Positions 10,291 to 20,420 of a DNA stretch of 31,552 nucleotides are shown in pieces; within the stretch, counting starts at the first letter, position 1, and each line of letters opens with the position of its first letter. The position numbers and the translations under genes were made by a program. The notes below the pieces were generated by a model that searched no databases, was not told the origin of the DNA, and was given only the letters and a program-made list of their open reading frames with translations. Origin of the DNA: Pelargonium nanum (taxonomy: Eukaryota; Streptophyta; Magnoliopsida; Geraniales; Geraniaceae); assembly GCA_036897485.1 (NCBI GenBank), contig JAYMTF010000696.1:1-31552 (forward strand), written 5' to 3'.

Positions 10291-10446
10291 TATTTACTAC
10301 TCAACTGATGAGTTAAATATTGACAATGATGATTTCATATATGAAGACAAGGAAAAAGAGCATCTCACCGTCTCCTTCTTCGTCTTCTTCGTGATCTTCC
10401 CTTTCCTATCTATCGAACCAATTCCATTTCCATCTCCCGAGCTGCA
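10291..10446 (+). promoter_or_regulatory. leader/intergenic strip between the VAPYRIN-like ATG and the divergent minus-strand ATG
   Basis: Only 156 bp separate the two candidate ATGs. The right half is CT-rich on the plus strand (runs of ctccttcttcgtcttcttcg), typical of a plant 5' leader. No clear TATA box is visible. If the minus-strand model is real, this would be a bidirectional promoter. If not, the VAPYRIN-like promoter extends left into the tandem array. Confidence 0.35.
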
Positions 10447-11877
10447 ATGGACAGACTCGTTAAGCCGGATGTGAAGGAAGTCGACATGGCCTTCAAGAGA
10501 GGCCAGAAGTGTACCACAACGTTCCGGTTAACCAACCTCATGCACACCATGTCTGTTGCAGTGTCTCTGACCACCACAGAACCATCTCTCCTCCATTTTC
10601 AGCACCCATTTTCAATTCTTCCACCTCTGTCTTCTCTATCCTATACACTGATTCTGTCTCAGCCGTCCGATCAGCCTCCGATGAGTAAAATTCATCCCAC
10701 GATCCTCGTCCGGTCGTCGATGCTCCCGACCGGAAAAGCCCAGCAGGACGATCTCCGGCGACTGTTCTCCAAACCAGGGCCACATGTTTTTAAGGACGCA
10801 ATCTTACCCATCAATTTCGTAGGTCCCCATGTTGTTGAACATCTCATATCTCACCATACCCAAATCCCAGAAATTGACCTTTTGTTGGAGAGAGCGATTT
10901 CCGGATGCGATCGGTCTCAGCTCACGGCGTTGCTGCGATCGGCGATAGTAGGTGGAAACGCGAATCTGGTGAGCGCTTTGATCGACGCCGGCGGAGATGT
11001 GAACGATCGGGACGCGGACGGGAGGTCGATGGTGTCGTTGGCTGTTCGATCTGGGGATATTGATGTGGTTAGGGTTTTGATCGCTTCTGGTGGAACAATC
11101 GAAAATTCGAGCGATTGGGTGTTTCACGACGCGGCGGCGATGGACAGGGTCGATTTGATGAAGGTTCTGAGGACGGGGTTCGGTGAAATCGACGTGAATT
11201 CGGTCGATTCCGGTGGACGGACTCCGATCCACGTCGCGGCGGTTCGCGGCCACGTGGAGGCGATTCGGTTCTGCGTCGCCGCCGGCGGGAGCTGCGAGAT
11301 CGTCGACCGGAACGGGTGGAGCCCGCTCCACTACGCCGCCGCGGAAGGCCACGCGCCGGCCGTGGAGTGCTTGCTGGAGAGCTCAGCCTACATGAAACAC
11401 GCCGTGAACGTCGACGGAAAAACCGCCTTCGCCGTCGCGATGGACGGCGGCCACTCGGAGCTGTTCGATATTCTCCACCTCGGCGACGTGCTTCACCGGT
11501 CGGCGCGTGTCGGCGACGTGCACGGCCTGAAGAGCTGCGTGGCGGAGGGGGCGGAGGTGGACGGGCGGGACCAGAACGGGTGGACGGCGCTGCACAGGGC
11601 GGCGTTCAAGGGGCGCGTGGAGAGCGTGAAGCTGTTACTGAGCCACGGCGCGTTGGTCGATGCGGTGGACGACGACGGGTACACGGCGCTGCATTTGGCG
11701 GTGGAGGTGGGCCACGCGCCGGTGGCTCTGGTGCTGATCGCGCATGGAGCTCGAGCTAAGCCCAATGTGAAGAGCCTGAAGGCCAAGGGTGTGGCGGACC
11801 TGGCGGTGGTGCCGCCGTTTGGGCTGGACTCGTTCCAGAGCCACCCGTCGCTGGTTCACCGGTTGTGTCGGAGCTAG
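10447..11877 (+). CDS. VPY: VAPYRIN or VAPYRIN-like protein (MSP domain + ankyrin repeats)
   Basis: Intronless 476-residue protein. Residues about 1-130 form a major sperm protein (MSP/VAP) domain opening MDRLVKPDVKEVDMAFKRGQ. From about 155 to 440 come roughly nine ankyrin repeats; the clearest (for example NGWTALHRAAFKGRVESVK and DGYTALHLAVEVGHAP) are in the C-terminal half. N-terminal MSP plus C-terminal ankyrins is the defining VAPYRIN architecture. In the family, VAPYRIN is a cytosolic protein on small mobile compartments that works with exocyst and membrane-trafficking partners. It is needed for intracellular accommodation of arbuscular mycorrhizal fungi and, in legumes, rhizobia. VAPYRINs are typically somewhat longer (about 530-540 aa), so this could be the VAPYRIN-like paralogue. 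The second half of the gene is much richer in GC than the first. Confidence 0.82.
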   Translation: MDRLVKPDVKEVDMAFKRGQKCTTTFRLTNLMHTMSVAVSLTTTEPSLLHFQHPFSILPPLSSLSYTLILSQPSDQPPMSKIHPTILVRSSMLPTGKAQQDDLRRLFSKPGPHVFKDAILPINFVGPHVVEHLISHHTQIPEIDLLLERAISGCDRSQLTALLRSAIVGGNANLVSALIDAGGDVNDRDADGRSMVSLAVRSGDIDVVRVLIASGGTIENSSDWVFHDAAAMDRVDLMKVLRTGFGEIDVNSVDSGGRTPIHVAAVRGHVEAIRFCVAAGGSCEIVDRNGWSPLHYAAAEGHAPAVECLLESSAYMKHAVNVDGKTAFAVAMDGGHSELFDILHLGDVLHRSARVGDVHGLKSCVAEGAEVDGRDQNGWTALHRAAFKGRVESVKLLLSHGALVDAVDDDGYTALHLAVEVGHAPVALVLIAHGARAKPNVKSLKAKGVADLAVVPPFGLDSFQSHPSLVHRLCRS

Positions 11878-13800
11878 GGACGAAATTGAAAACTTTGAAC
11901 TATTTTGTGGTCCGTTTTGTAATTTGTATATAGTTCTGTAATGTTCAGTGTCATTAGATGAGGATTAAGGAGAATTAAGGTTGCTAATCCCAGAAATGGA
12001 CTGATAAAAATGCTGTTATAAACTTATAATGAGAATTGTGTTATGAGTAATTGTGATTAACTTTGGATTTGTACTACAGAGATCACAGATGGTAGTTATT
12101 GTGAAGGACAGACGGTTAGTTTAGTTGGTTTGAAGATGATTTACATGAGTAACACAATCTCCTACACATGAACTCTACAACTGTGTGAATATAATAATCA
12201 TTATATAATTTTGAAACCCTTGAGAATTAGTCAATAATTTGGAATTTATGAAAGAGGTGTGACATGGATTTTTGAATCGATATATCAAAGTTGTGGTGGG
12301 ATAATAGGTTTGAAACAAGAATAATCTCATGAGAACTCATTTAATGATACCTCACATGATCTCGTAAATATGACAACTAGTAATGTCAAACGTCAGAATC
12401 ACTTGTGAATGACGTCTACTAATACTTAAATGAAAAATGATTGTTGCATGTATATTACATGTAGATGACATAGTGCATACTTAGCCACAAGAGACAACTG
12501 AGGATTCATGTTGAGTTTGAGCTAAAACCCGGCTTTGTTTTGAGTGACCCTTGTCCGTGTCATTCTCTTTCAATACATGACAATATTTAGCCACGTATGT
12601 CACATGTAATATACATGCATCAAGATACATGCAACAATCATTTCCATAAATAATAATTAGATATAAATATCGCACTACATAATTTATCATTACTCAACCA
12701 ACCAACAAAAACATACCATTTATATCAATATAAACATCAGAGCTACAACAATGGTGTGTTGTCACTTCACTTTCACATCATTTGTTTCTTTTCCTTTCTA
12801 TATTATGCATGATCCATTTAACTCGCTTACCCGACTCCTTCTTTCTCGCCACGAGCCAAGCCCTTGTCCATGTCATCCTCCTTCAATACATGACTATAAT
12901 TTGGCAACGTATGCTACATGCAATATACATGCATCAAGGTACATGTAACAATCATGTTCGTACTTCAATATTCATCAAGTTATGAGACTTTTGTGAAAAG
13001 TCAATCATCGGTAAATGATGCGTGTGTACTTATATTTCTTTGTTCATGATATCAATATTAAAACACAAGCAATTGATTGTCATGCTCGTATAGTTTCATC
13101 TATCTCATTTATTGATTTTGAAGTATATCATTCAACCAAACAAATTTTGAAATGTACATTAACTTGTTTGAGTGGACCAATTCATAACACAAATCAACCA
13201 ATAGGCTTGAAATTTCACTATCATTTATTACGAGAGACATATCTTACTATGGTCATTCACATCCTTATCATAGATTCGTGGCATAATCAACGACATCCGT
13301 TACAAGTAATATGAGGATATCGTTTTAATTTTGTCAAGTATATGAATTAAGTAAAGAACCATGATAATATGAAGTGATGAATATCATAAAAACATTTGCC
13401 ATTTGAGATCTATTTATGTTGTATAAATTATAAATATAAATTGATTCTCAAGTGAGTTTGTACAAGTAATGGTTCACCAACTACTACCTACATTTTAAAT
13501 AATATCACATATTCATGACAACAATGTGTTATCCATCTAACAAGGTATTAACATTGCTCACTTCAACACTATTCATGAACATGATTACACCTAAATTGCA
13601 CTAGAATTTAAAGCTAGCTATATTTTGTAGAAACAGGATGACATTTAGATAAATTTAAATTATTTTGTCTTAGGACTCAAACATGAAACAATATAACCAA
13701 GATCAAGCCTCAATGAAACCATATTTACCAATCTAGCTTATCAAAATTTGAGCTTCAAATTTAACCAACCTCCATTTTCTCTCAAAATACAAAAAAGTTG
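11878..13800. other. AT-rich intergenic region
   Basis: About 1.9 kb between the VAPYRIN-like gene and the first histone gene. The first few hundred bases are probably 3' untranslated sequence. No protein or RNA gene recognised. The only structure I can support is the repeat at 12.4-13.0 kb, listed separately. Confidence 0.6.
12436..12975. repeat. diverged direct repeat with a fold-back arm
   Basis: About 12,535-12,650 and 12,845-12,965 share ordered blocks: 'cccttgtcc.tgtcat.ct', 'ttcaatacatgac', 'catg.aatatacatgcatcaag' and 'acaatcat'. This is a diverged direct repeat spaced about 310 bp. In addition, 12,436-12,461 (aatgattgttgcatg followed by tatattacatg) is the reverse complement of two blocks at 12,603-12,613 and 12,626-12,642, so the first copy can fold back on itself. 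No transposase or clear terminal inverted repeats with target duplication are seen. It may be a decayed non-autonomous element. Confidence 0.65.
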
Positions 13801-13803
13801 TAA

Positions 13804-13920
13804 TTTCTCGCGCCACCTGGAAATCAAACCAAAACACCCTGCCACGCTGGCGATCCGCACCAAACCCACTCAACCAATCACAAGCCTCCATTCCACTCAC
13901 CCGCCTCTCCTATTTAAACC
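13804..13920 (+). promoter_or_regulatory. core promoter of the first H2A.X gene (E2F-like, octamer-like, CCAAT, TATA)
   Basis: Read in order: TTTCTCGCGCC (13804-13814), resembling an E2F site; GATCCGCA (13852-13859), a 7-of-8 match to the reverse complement of the plant histone octamer CGCGGATC; CCAAT (13874-13878); and TATTTAAA (13911-13918) 84 bp before the ATG. E2F sites and histone octamers drive S-phase expression in plants, so this gene is probably cell-cycle regulated. The site calls are by eye. Confidence 0.6.
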
Positions 13921-14001
13921 AAACCAATTCCCTCCAATCCTCACAACATTCACTAGCTTCTCCACCAATCTCCACAAATTCTCCAAAACCCAGATCACAC
14001 C

Positions 14002-14537
14002 ATGAGCTCCACAGCAACCACCAAGACCACCGGAGCCACCGCAAAGAGCGGCGGCAGAGGCAAATCCAAGGCCACCAAGTCCGTCTCCAGGTCGCTCAAG
14101 GCCGGTCTCCAATTCCCCGTCGGCCGAATCGCTCGCTACCTCAAAAAGGGTCGCTACGCTCAGCGAGTCGGGTCCGGGTCACCGGTCTACCTCTCCGCCG
14201 TTCTCGAGTACCTTGCCGCCGAGGTTTGTCTCCACTCTCATACCCATTTTGCAAAATGTGAAATTTTCCGTTTGGTTTCCTGGAAAATTAATTTGTTCTG
14301 AATTTTCCATTTCAGGTTCTGGAGTTGGCCGGAAACGCAGCGAGGGACAACAAGAAGACCCGGATCGTTCCGAGGCACATTCAGCTGGCGGTGAGGAACG
14401 ATGAGGAGTTCAGCAAGTTGTTGGGGTCTGTGACGATTGCGAACGGTGGCGTTTTGCCCAACATTCATCAGAATCTGTTGCCGAAGAAAGCTGGGAAAGG
14501 GAAGACTGATATTGGCTCTGCGTCTCAGGAGTTTTAG
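14002..14537 (+). CDS. histone H2A.X, first tandem copy (diverged L1 loop)
   Basis: Two exons: 14002-14223 and 14316-14537, with a 92-bp GT-AG intron, giving 147 residues. The histone fold contains [32 protein letters not shown] and [11 protein letters not shown]. The C-terminus SASQEF is the H2A.X signature; S144 is the predicted ATM/ATR target at double-strand breaks. The intron after AAE is at the same place in the second copy. Oddities: a longer N-tail rich in Thr/Ala, and an L1-loop region [14 protein letters not shown] where the second copy has [24 protein letters not shown] is more typical of plant H2A.W. An acidic-patch neighbour also changes (NDEEF for NDEEL). It is therefore H2A.X by its tail but diverged in the nucleosome-dimer interface. 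Confidence 0.95.
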
Positions 14538-15349
14538 GGGTTGTTGATTTGTTTGTGTTTGGTTGTAAAAGCTAGGATCCTTAGAGTTTTGATTTTTTGG
14601 GTTTGTTCTCTGGTGATAGAATCATAGGTTTCTTGTACTGATTCTGTCTGTTCTTGTGTATATCCTCAAACACTAATCAATGCAAGAATTGGATGTTTAG
14701 CCTCAAATTGTCCCATTTGTTCTTGTTCTTTCGTTTTTGAAAATGCTATTCAAATTCAGGTACCTTGCTTTCATTTGTGCACTAAATTAAATTTTCGATC
14801 ATGTCACTAATGGTGAATAACATTACATGTATAATTGTTACTTTGGAAATGACTCTAACACGAAATTAGTGTTTAGTATAGTTACTTTGATCGAATTTTG
14901 AATTGATGAACATTTGCTTGATAACTACTTCTATTTGGACGGATAAGATGTGAGTTGTAAAATGTTTGTATGTCTTGAATTCACTTGTCGAGAATTAAAT
15001 TAAATTGAGAATTTATTGATATATTGGATCGCATTGATAGTTTCATTCGAGATTGCGGTAATTCAAAATTTTATATTGATTTAACCAATTTTTTGATACT
15101 CATATAGAGTTGTATTCATTTGTATAAATTTGACTATGAACAATTTCAATCCAATATACAAATTGTCGCCTCTAACATCTAACGGTTCAAACCGTCTAGG
15201 TTTGGTCTGGTCCGGATTTTATGTCCCGATTAGAAATTGAACAAGCACATCCAATGACCCAAATGCGAAGTGGATCTTAACCATAGTCTGGGACACATAC
15301 AACCTGTCGTTGGCTTTCTATATAGAACGTCGTCGTCTCTATGTATTGG
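14538..15349. other. spacer between the two H2A.X genes
   Basis: AT-rich. The first 150-200 bp are probably the 3' untranslated region of the first histone gene. No other gene or repeat recognised. Confidence 0.6.
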
Positions 15350-15522
15350 TTTTGGCGCCTAAACGTAAATTTGTAGCGCAAAACATTGTATTTAGGTTTG
15401 AATGAATTTGATACCGCAAATATTTAAACAACTCCACGTATTGAATTCCAAGCTGGCAATCCTAACCCGCTACTCTCTACCAATATGACGCTCCCACGTG
15501 TTCCTCACCTCTTCTTATATAA
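15350..15522 (+). promoter_or_regulatory. core promoter of the second H2A.X gene (E2F-like, G-box, TATA)
   Basis: TTTTGGCGCC (15350-15359) resembles an E2F site (TTTSGCGC). CCAAT occurs at 15479-15483, the G-box core CACGTG at 15495-15500, and TATATAA at 15516-15522, 114 bp before the ATG. The E2F-like site fits S-phase expression. No octamer-like element comparable to the first copy was noticed. Confidence 0.6.
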
Positions 15523-15635
15523 CCTCTCCTTGCTCCTCCCCTACAATCAGATTTTCTCAGAGCGCCACAATCCCCAATTTTCTTCGTCGTCTCTAGGGTT
15601 TCAGATTCCATTTCAGTGACCAATAGCCGATCGCA

Positions 15636-16241
15636 ATGAGTTCCGCAGGATCAACCAAGGGTGGCAGAGGCAAGCCCAAGTCCTCAAAATCCGTCTCCAG
15701 GTCTCAGAAGGCCGGTCTCCAGTTCCCCGTCGGCCGTATCGCTCGTTTCCTCAAAGCCGGAAAATACGCCGAGCGCGTCGGCGCCGGCGCTCCGGTCTAT
15801 CTCTCCGCTGTTCTTGAGTACCTCGCCGCCGAGGTACGTTTCACGATCATCGATTTGGAAATGTGATCGGTGATTTTGTGGATACTACTTTTGGCTGTTT
15901 TGGGGATTAATTTTATGACCTAATTATCTTACAATAGTGATTTTATGATTCGATTACGAATTGATCTGTTGAATTTGTTTGCTTGTTAAATTTGATGGCA
16001 TGTAATTTGATTTTTTCAGGTTCTGGAACTTGCTGGGAATGCTGCGAGGGACAACAAGAAGAATCGCATAGTTCCGAGGCACATTCAACTTGCTGTGAGA
16101 AACGACGAAGAGTTGAGCAAGCTTCTAGGCGCTGTCACCATTGCTAATGGAGGTGTGTTGCCGAATATTCACCAAAACCTCTTGCCGAAGAAGACGGGCA
16201 AGGGAAAGGGAGAGATTGGATCTGCATCGCAAGAGTTTTAG
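15636..16241 (+). CDS. histone H2A.X, second tandem copy (canonical)
   Basis: Two exons: 15636-15833 and 16020-16241, with a 186-bp GT-AG intron at the same codon boundary as the first copy, giving 139 residues. The sequence is very close to known plant H2A.X: a basic N-tail, [20 protein letters not shown], the acidic-patch segment RNDEELSK, and the C-terminal SASQEF whose S136 is the predicted damage-dependent phosphorylation site. It packages DNA in nucleosomes and marks double-strand breaks. It lies in the same orientation 1.1 kb downstream of the first copy, so the pair is a tandem duplication. This copy keeps the canonical L1 loop ([11 protein letters not shown]). Confidence 0.97.
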
Positions 16242-16725
16242 GCCTTTTCTGCTACTATTTCTTTTTAGTTTTATTATATGTTTGCTTAAAACAAAAGGTT
16301 CCATCAGTTTTGTAATTGCCTTCTTTGTAAATTCATTGGATGTTTCATGGGAATTTTGGTTCGTTTGGATAATAATTGTCTCATCCACTCCCCATGAAAT
16401 TTCTAAATCATTATATAAAGTTTATCCTCTATATTTGCTTACATTTTTGTCAGATTCTTCTTTCGTGATTGCACATTTTTACTCTGATTAGCTCCAATTT
16501 CAACTGACATATTTGTTCGACAATTCGTTGCAAGTTTTGATTTTTCAAGTTGTTGGGTTGAAAATTTGTATACCCATTCGAGTAGTGAAAAAAACCCAAC
16601 AAGCTCTGATATACAGATTACAGACCCATTAGAGTTCTGGAAAGAAATTCAGAACAGGAAATGTCTTGTTTTTGTTGACATATGAAAACTGTAAAAACAA
16701 GATTTTTGTGAATTAACGTTCAAAT
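16242..16725. other. H2A.X 3' region and spacer before the tRNA
   Basis: T-rich sequence, probably the 3' untranslated region of the second H2A.X gene followed by a short spacer. No gene recognised. Confidence 0.55.
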
Positions 16726-16798
16726 GGGGATGTAGCTCAAATGGTAGAGCGCTCGCTTTGCATGCGAGAGGTACAGGGTTCGATCCCCTGCATCTCCA
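16726..16798 (+). tRNA. tRNA-Ala(TGC)
   Basis: 73 nt and folds perfectly. Acceptor stem GGGGATG/CATCTCC with discriminator A; D arm GCTC/GAGC; anticodon stem CTCGC/GCGAG with loop TTTGCAT (anticodon TGC at 16759-16761); T arm CAGGG/CCCTG with TTCGATC. Position 3-70 is a G-T (G-U) wobble pair, the classic identity element for alanyl-tRNA synthetase, which agrees with the anticodon. Internal pol III A box (TAGCTCAAATGG) and B box (GGTTCGATCCC) are present. There is no intron. Confidence 0.98.
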
Positions 16799-16799
16799 G

Positions 16800-16816
16800 T
16801 TTTTGCTATTTTTTTT
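16800..16816 (+). terminator. RNA polymerase III T-run terminator
   Basis: Five T residues (16800-16804) start two bases after the tRNA, followed by a run of eight T (16809-16816). Runs of four or more T on the coding strand terminate pol III, so this is the expected end of the tRNA-Ala transcript. Confidence 0.85.
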
Positions 16817-16898
16817 CGATTTCAGAGGTTTTCTTATCTCAAATTTATTCTCAAATCCGCCAAATCGTCCAAATTTGGAATTTCTCAGTGAAACGAAA

Positions 16899-19800
16899 AT
16901 GGCTGTTCCCTTCTTCAACCTCGCGCCCAATCTCACAGTTTCGAGGCTCTGTTTAGGTTTTTTGGCATTTTTTCTCATATTTTTTTTTCTTTCCTTTTTG
17001 CTATGGAATCACGAAGCTTTCTTTCCAGGAACAATGACGTTCGGCGAACAAAACTCCATGTCTCAATCCTTTCGCCTTCTCCAACAAGCGTTCGATTCTG
17101 GAATCAACTTCTTCGACTCCGCCGAAATGTATAACTCATACCTCGTTTTTGTTTACATGTGTGTATCTATGCTCATACCTCTGAAATTTCAGGTATCCAG
17201 TTCCTCAACGAGCCCAGACTCATGGCAGGAGCGAGCAGTACCTTGGCCTTTGGATTCGACAGTACAATATTCCTCGGGACCGTGTAATCTTGTCCACTAA
17301 GGTCTCTACCCTCAATCTTAGTCTCTGATTGTTTTGTAGTGTTACTGATTGTGTTGGCTAATAATTCAAAGAAAAAATTATCACTGTTTGTTTGCTATGC
17401 TCGGGTTGATTCATTTTGACTGCTCTCGATTCAGGTTGCCGGACCATCTGGTCAAATGACTTGGATTCGTGATGGACCTGAATGTTTAGATGCCCGCAAT
17501 ATTACTGAGGCCATTGACAATAGGTTCATTCTAGTTGCCACTTTGTAACATGCATGTTTAGATGCCCGTAAAGATGTTATTCCTGAGAAGGATGTATGGT
17601 AGATTGTGCTGTGTTCTTATGGGTTCTTTTTTAATTTGGTGCAGTTTACTTCGGATGGGAGTAGATTATATTGATCTTTACCAGATTCATTGGCCCGATC
17701 GGTTTGTATGTGGATCCTTCCTTTTAATTTGGGATAATCGTTCAAATAAAGTATATGCATGTACAAATAGGCATTATACGTTTAAGGGCTTTCCTTTTCT
17801 AAATGGTTGTGATTTGTAGCTATGTCCCCATGTTTGGAGAGACTGAATACGATCCTACGAGGCAGTTTGCGTCAATTAGTACAGAGGAACAACTTCATGT
17901 TCTTGGCAGTGCTGTTAATGCTGGAAAAGTGAGTGAGTGGTTATATCTGGGTTTCGTTTCCTGTGATTATTCGCTACCACAACATTGAAGTGACTTGTGC
18001 ATTTCTTTTGTAGATAAGATATGTTGGACTGAGTAATGAAACACCATATGGTCTAATGAAGTTCCTTCAGGTTGCTGAGAAGGCCGCTATCTATCCTAGG
18101 ATAGTATCTGTGCAGGTTGTATGGATAAAAAAATTTAGTGAGCCTTCCTGGTGTCGTTTTTTTTATCAGCATTCTTTTCGTCTTCTTACTAGGTTATTCT
18201 TGTTGAGGCTAAATGTGCAATTATTGTCTTTGTTATAGAACTCATACAGCCTGCTATGTCGAACTTTTGATTCTGCATTGGCTGAGTGCTGTCATCATGA
18301 GAGGTACAACAGACGTTTATATCATTTCATTGGCGAGTGTGGTTAGAGTTTTAAAACCTTTCTAGTTACAAATGCTAATTTCTACATTCTTGTTTTTGCA
18401 TTTACAGCCTTTTGCAGTATCTGTATACTAGTGAGTAAGATAATTATATTATTGGAACCTGGAAATCAACATGCTTTGGCCGTTTGACTTTTGGCAACTA
18501 TCATCTTCCAAATCTGCTATTGGCCTAATACACATTCTTAATTGTATTTTATATGAAATTCAGTATTTGTCCCAATATAGGCACTAGAATGATACAACAA
18601 AAAGGTGTCATATACATGTACCTGATTTTCAATGGTGCAAAAGGAAACATATGATTTATGGTTTCAGCTTAGGACATTGCCACATAGGAGAGGCACTTAG
18701 GGGAAGGGTTTCTCTTTATTAGTGGGTAGCGTTTTGCTTGTGGAGAGTTGAGATTATGAGACAACCTTGCACTTAAATGGAAAATGCATATGCTAGCCCT
18801 TCGAATAAATATACTGATCTCATGGATCTGCAGTCTTGTTGTTTGGAGATCCTGCTATGAACGAAAACATATGTACTACATTCAACTGCATTCTTAATTT
18901 TATCCATTGTTGTTGTTTTATTTATTCTTAGGATCGGCTTATTGGCTTACAGTCCCCTGGCAATGGGCATACTATCTGGCAAGTACTTTGCATCTGATGG
19001 TGCTCCAACCGATGCTCGGTTGAATCTGTTTAAAGGTTGGGTGTCAAGATTCTTGTTTACTTCTTTACTATGTTGTAATTCTCTATATATAACTATGATA
19101 AAATGGTTCATGACATGATTTATTTTTGTGGCATCTCATGTTGATTGTTGTTATTTTCCCCAGGACGGTATTCAGAAGGCGAATCCAGATACAGCCTGTC
19201 CAATAACATCACAAAAGCTGCTACCATGGTAAAAGTGCTGTTCTCAATTATAATTATAAATTTGTTTCTGTCTGCCGTTACAAGATAACAATAATAAATG
19301 TAGCAATAATTTCGTGTTGAATTGTTCTGGTAAAATACTCAATTTTATATGTAACTGTAAGTGGTAAATGTCTTTAGTAATTTGAGTGGGAAAATCATTT
19401 CTGTCATGTGCTTTGATCAATCTGATTACCATTTCAAATTGTATAATGGAGAGAGCTCCTTTTCCTCAAAAGAGATATGCAAATGTATTTGAACTGGATG
19501 ATGAAGTGGCGTATTTATGGGCACCCGACATTTCTATGTATCATCAAAATCATAAGTTTCTGTCAAGGGATTGTTCATCACTAAACTCTGTGTTTGCATG
19601 TGTGCTTGGGCTTGCCTCGAGGATTTTGTTTGTTCAGTTTACTCTGGTTTTGTCTCTTGTATTCAATTTTCACTGGTTTTGTCTCTTGTATTCAATTTTC
19701 ACTAACCTACTCTTTACCCTTTTTAGGAATATCTGGACATTGCAAGAAAATATGGCCTACATCCTGTCTCTCTTGCAATTGGTATCGTACCTTCACACTG

Positions 19801-20420
19801 TTTTGTCTTCTTTTTTCTTTTCCGTTCACTATGCCGCCAGTTCATAATGATTCAGTCCGGTAGCTTAGTGATTATTCCTTTCATATGTCAAATCAGACTT
19901 AAAAATTTCCCGTGGCATGTGTAATCATGAGTTTGTTAGAGCCGTCTAAGTCGGTTCCCTTGTTATAGAAGTAGTTACAATTCCTATTTTCATCTGCTAT
20001 CATTGTTTTCCATCCCGCAGAGCCGGAATGATCTGGTGTAGTTGGTTCGGCATTCATTGAGCATACTTAGTCTAGTAAGCTAGTAAAAGCCACCATACAT
20101 AGTCACATGGATGTCACTGTCTGCTTTAATATTGGTGCTTTCTCTTAAAAACTTTTGCCACGCCAAAGATACTTCTTGGAGAAAACACATCTTAAAGAAC
20201 GAGTTACTTGGATGGTGACCGAGTATCTCTCTTACGGGCTTTGTTTTGTTTTATGGCAGCGTTTGTTCTGAGGAACCCTCTTGTTGCAAGTGCTGTTTTT
20301 GGCGCTACCAAGTCATGGCAGCTCGAGGAGGTTCTGGATGCGTGTAAAGTTGAGCTAACGTCGGAAATAGTTGAGGAAGTTAACAAGATTCATGCAAGGT
20401 TTCCTAATCCATGTCCTTGA
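16899..20420 (+). CDS. Tas-like aldo/keto reductase (NADP-linked oxidoreductase), 12 exons
   Basis: Exons: 16899-16956, 17029-17128, 17193-17301, 17435-17523, 17645-17701, 17820-17928, 18014-18115, 18239-18303, 18932-19035, 19164-19228, 19727-19781, 20260-20420. All introns are GT-AG and phases join to 357 residues plus stop. The AKR tetrad is complete: D49 (FFDSAEMY), Y54, K89 (ILSTKVAG) and H134 (YQIHWPD). LCLGTMTFGEQN, RYVGLSNETPYG and LLAYSPLAMGILSGKY are family motifs, and the closest recognisable group is the bacterial Tas-type/plant NAD(P)-linked oxidoreductase family. It should reduce carbonyls with NADPH in a TIM barrel; the substrate is unknown. MAVPFFNLAP begins almost directly at the barrel, with no obvious transit peptide, suggesting a cytosolic protein unless an upstream start exists. 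Intron 10 carries a 29-bp tandem duplication near 19,644-19,700. Confidence 0.93.

Noticed and set aside
10538-11859. Several long open frames antisense or frame-shifted to the VAPYRIN-like gene (for example 10804-11352 minus and 11316-11759 plus)
   Set aside because: They arise because the GC-rich ankyrin region has few stop codons in any frame; the products are low-complexity Arg/Pro/Ala-rich with no domain.
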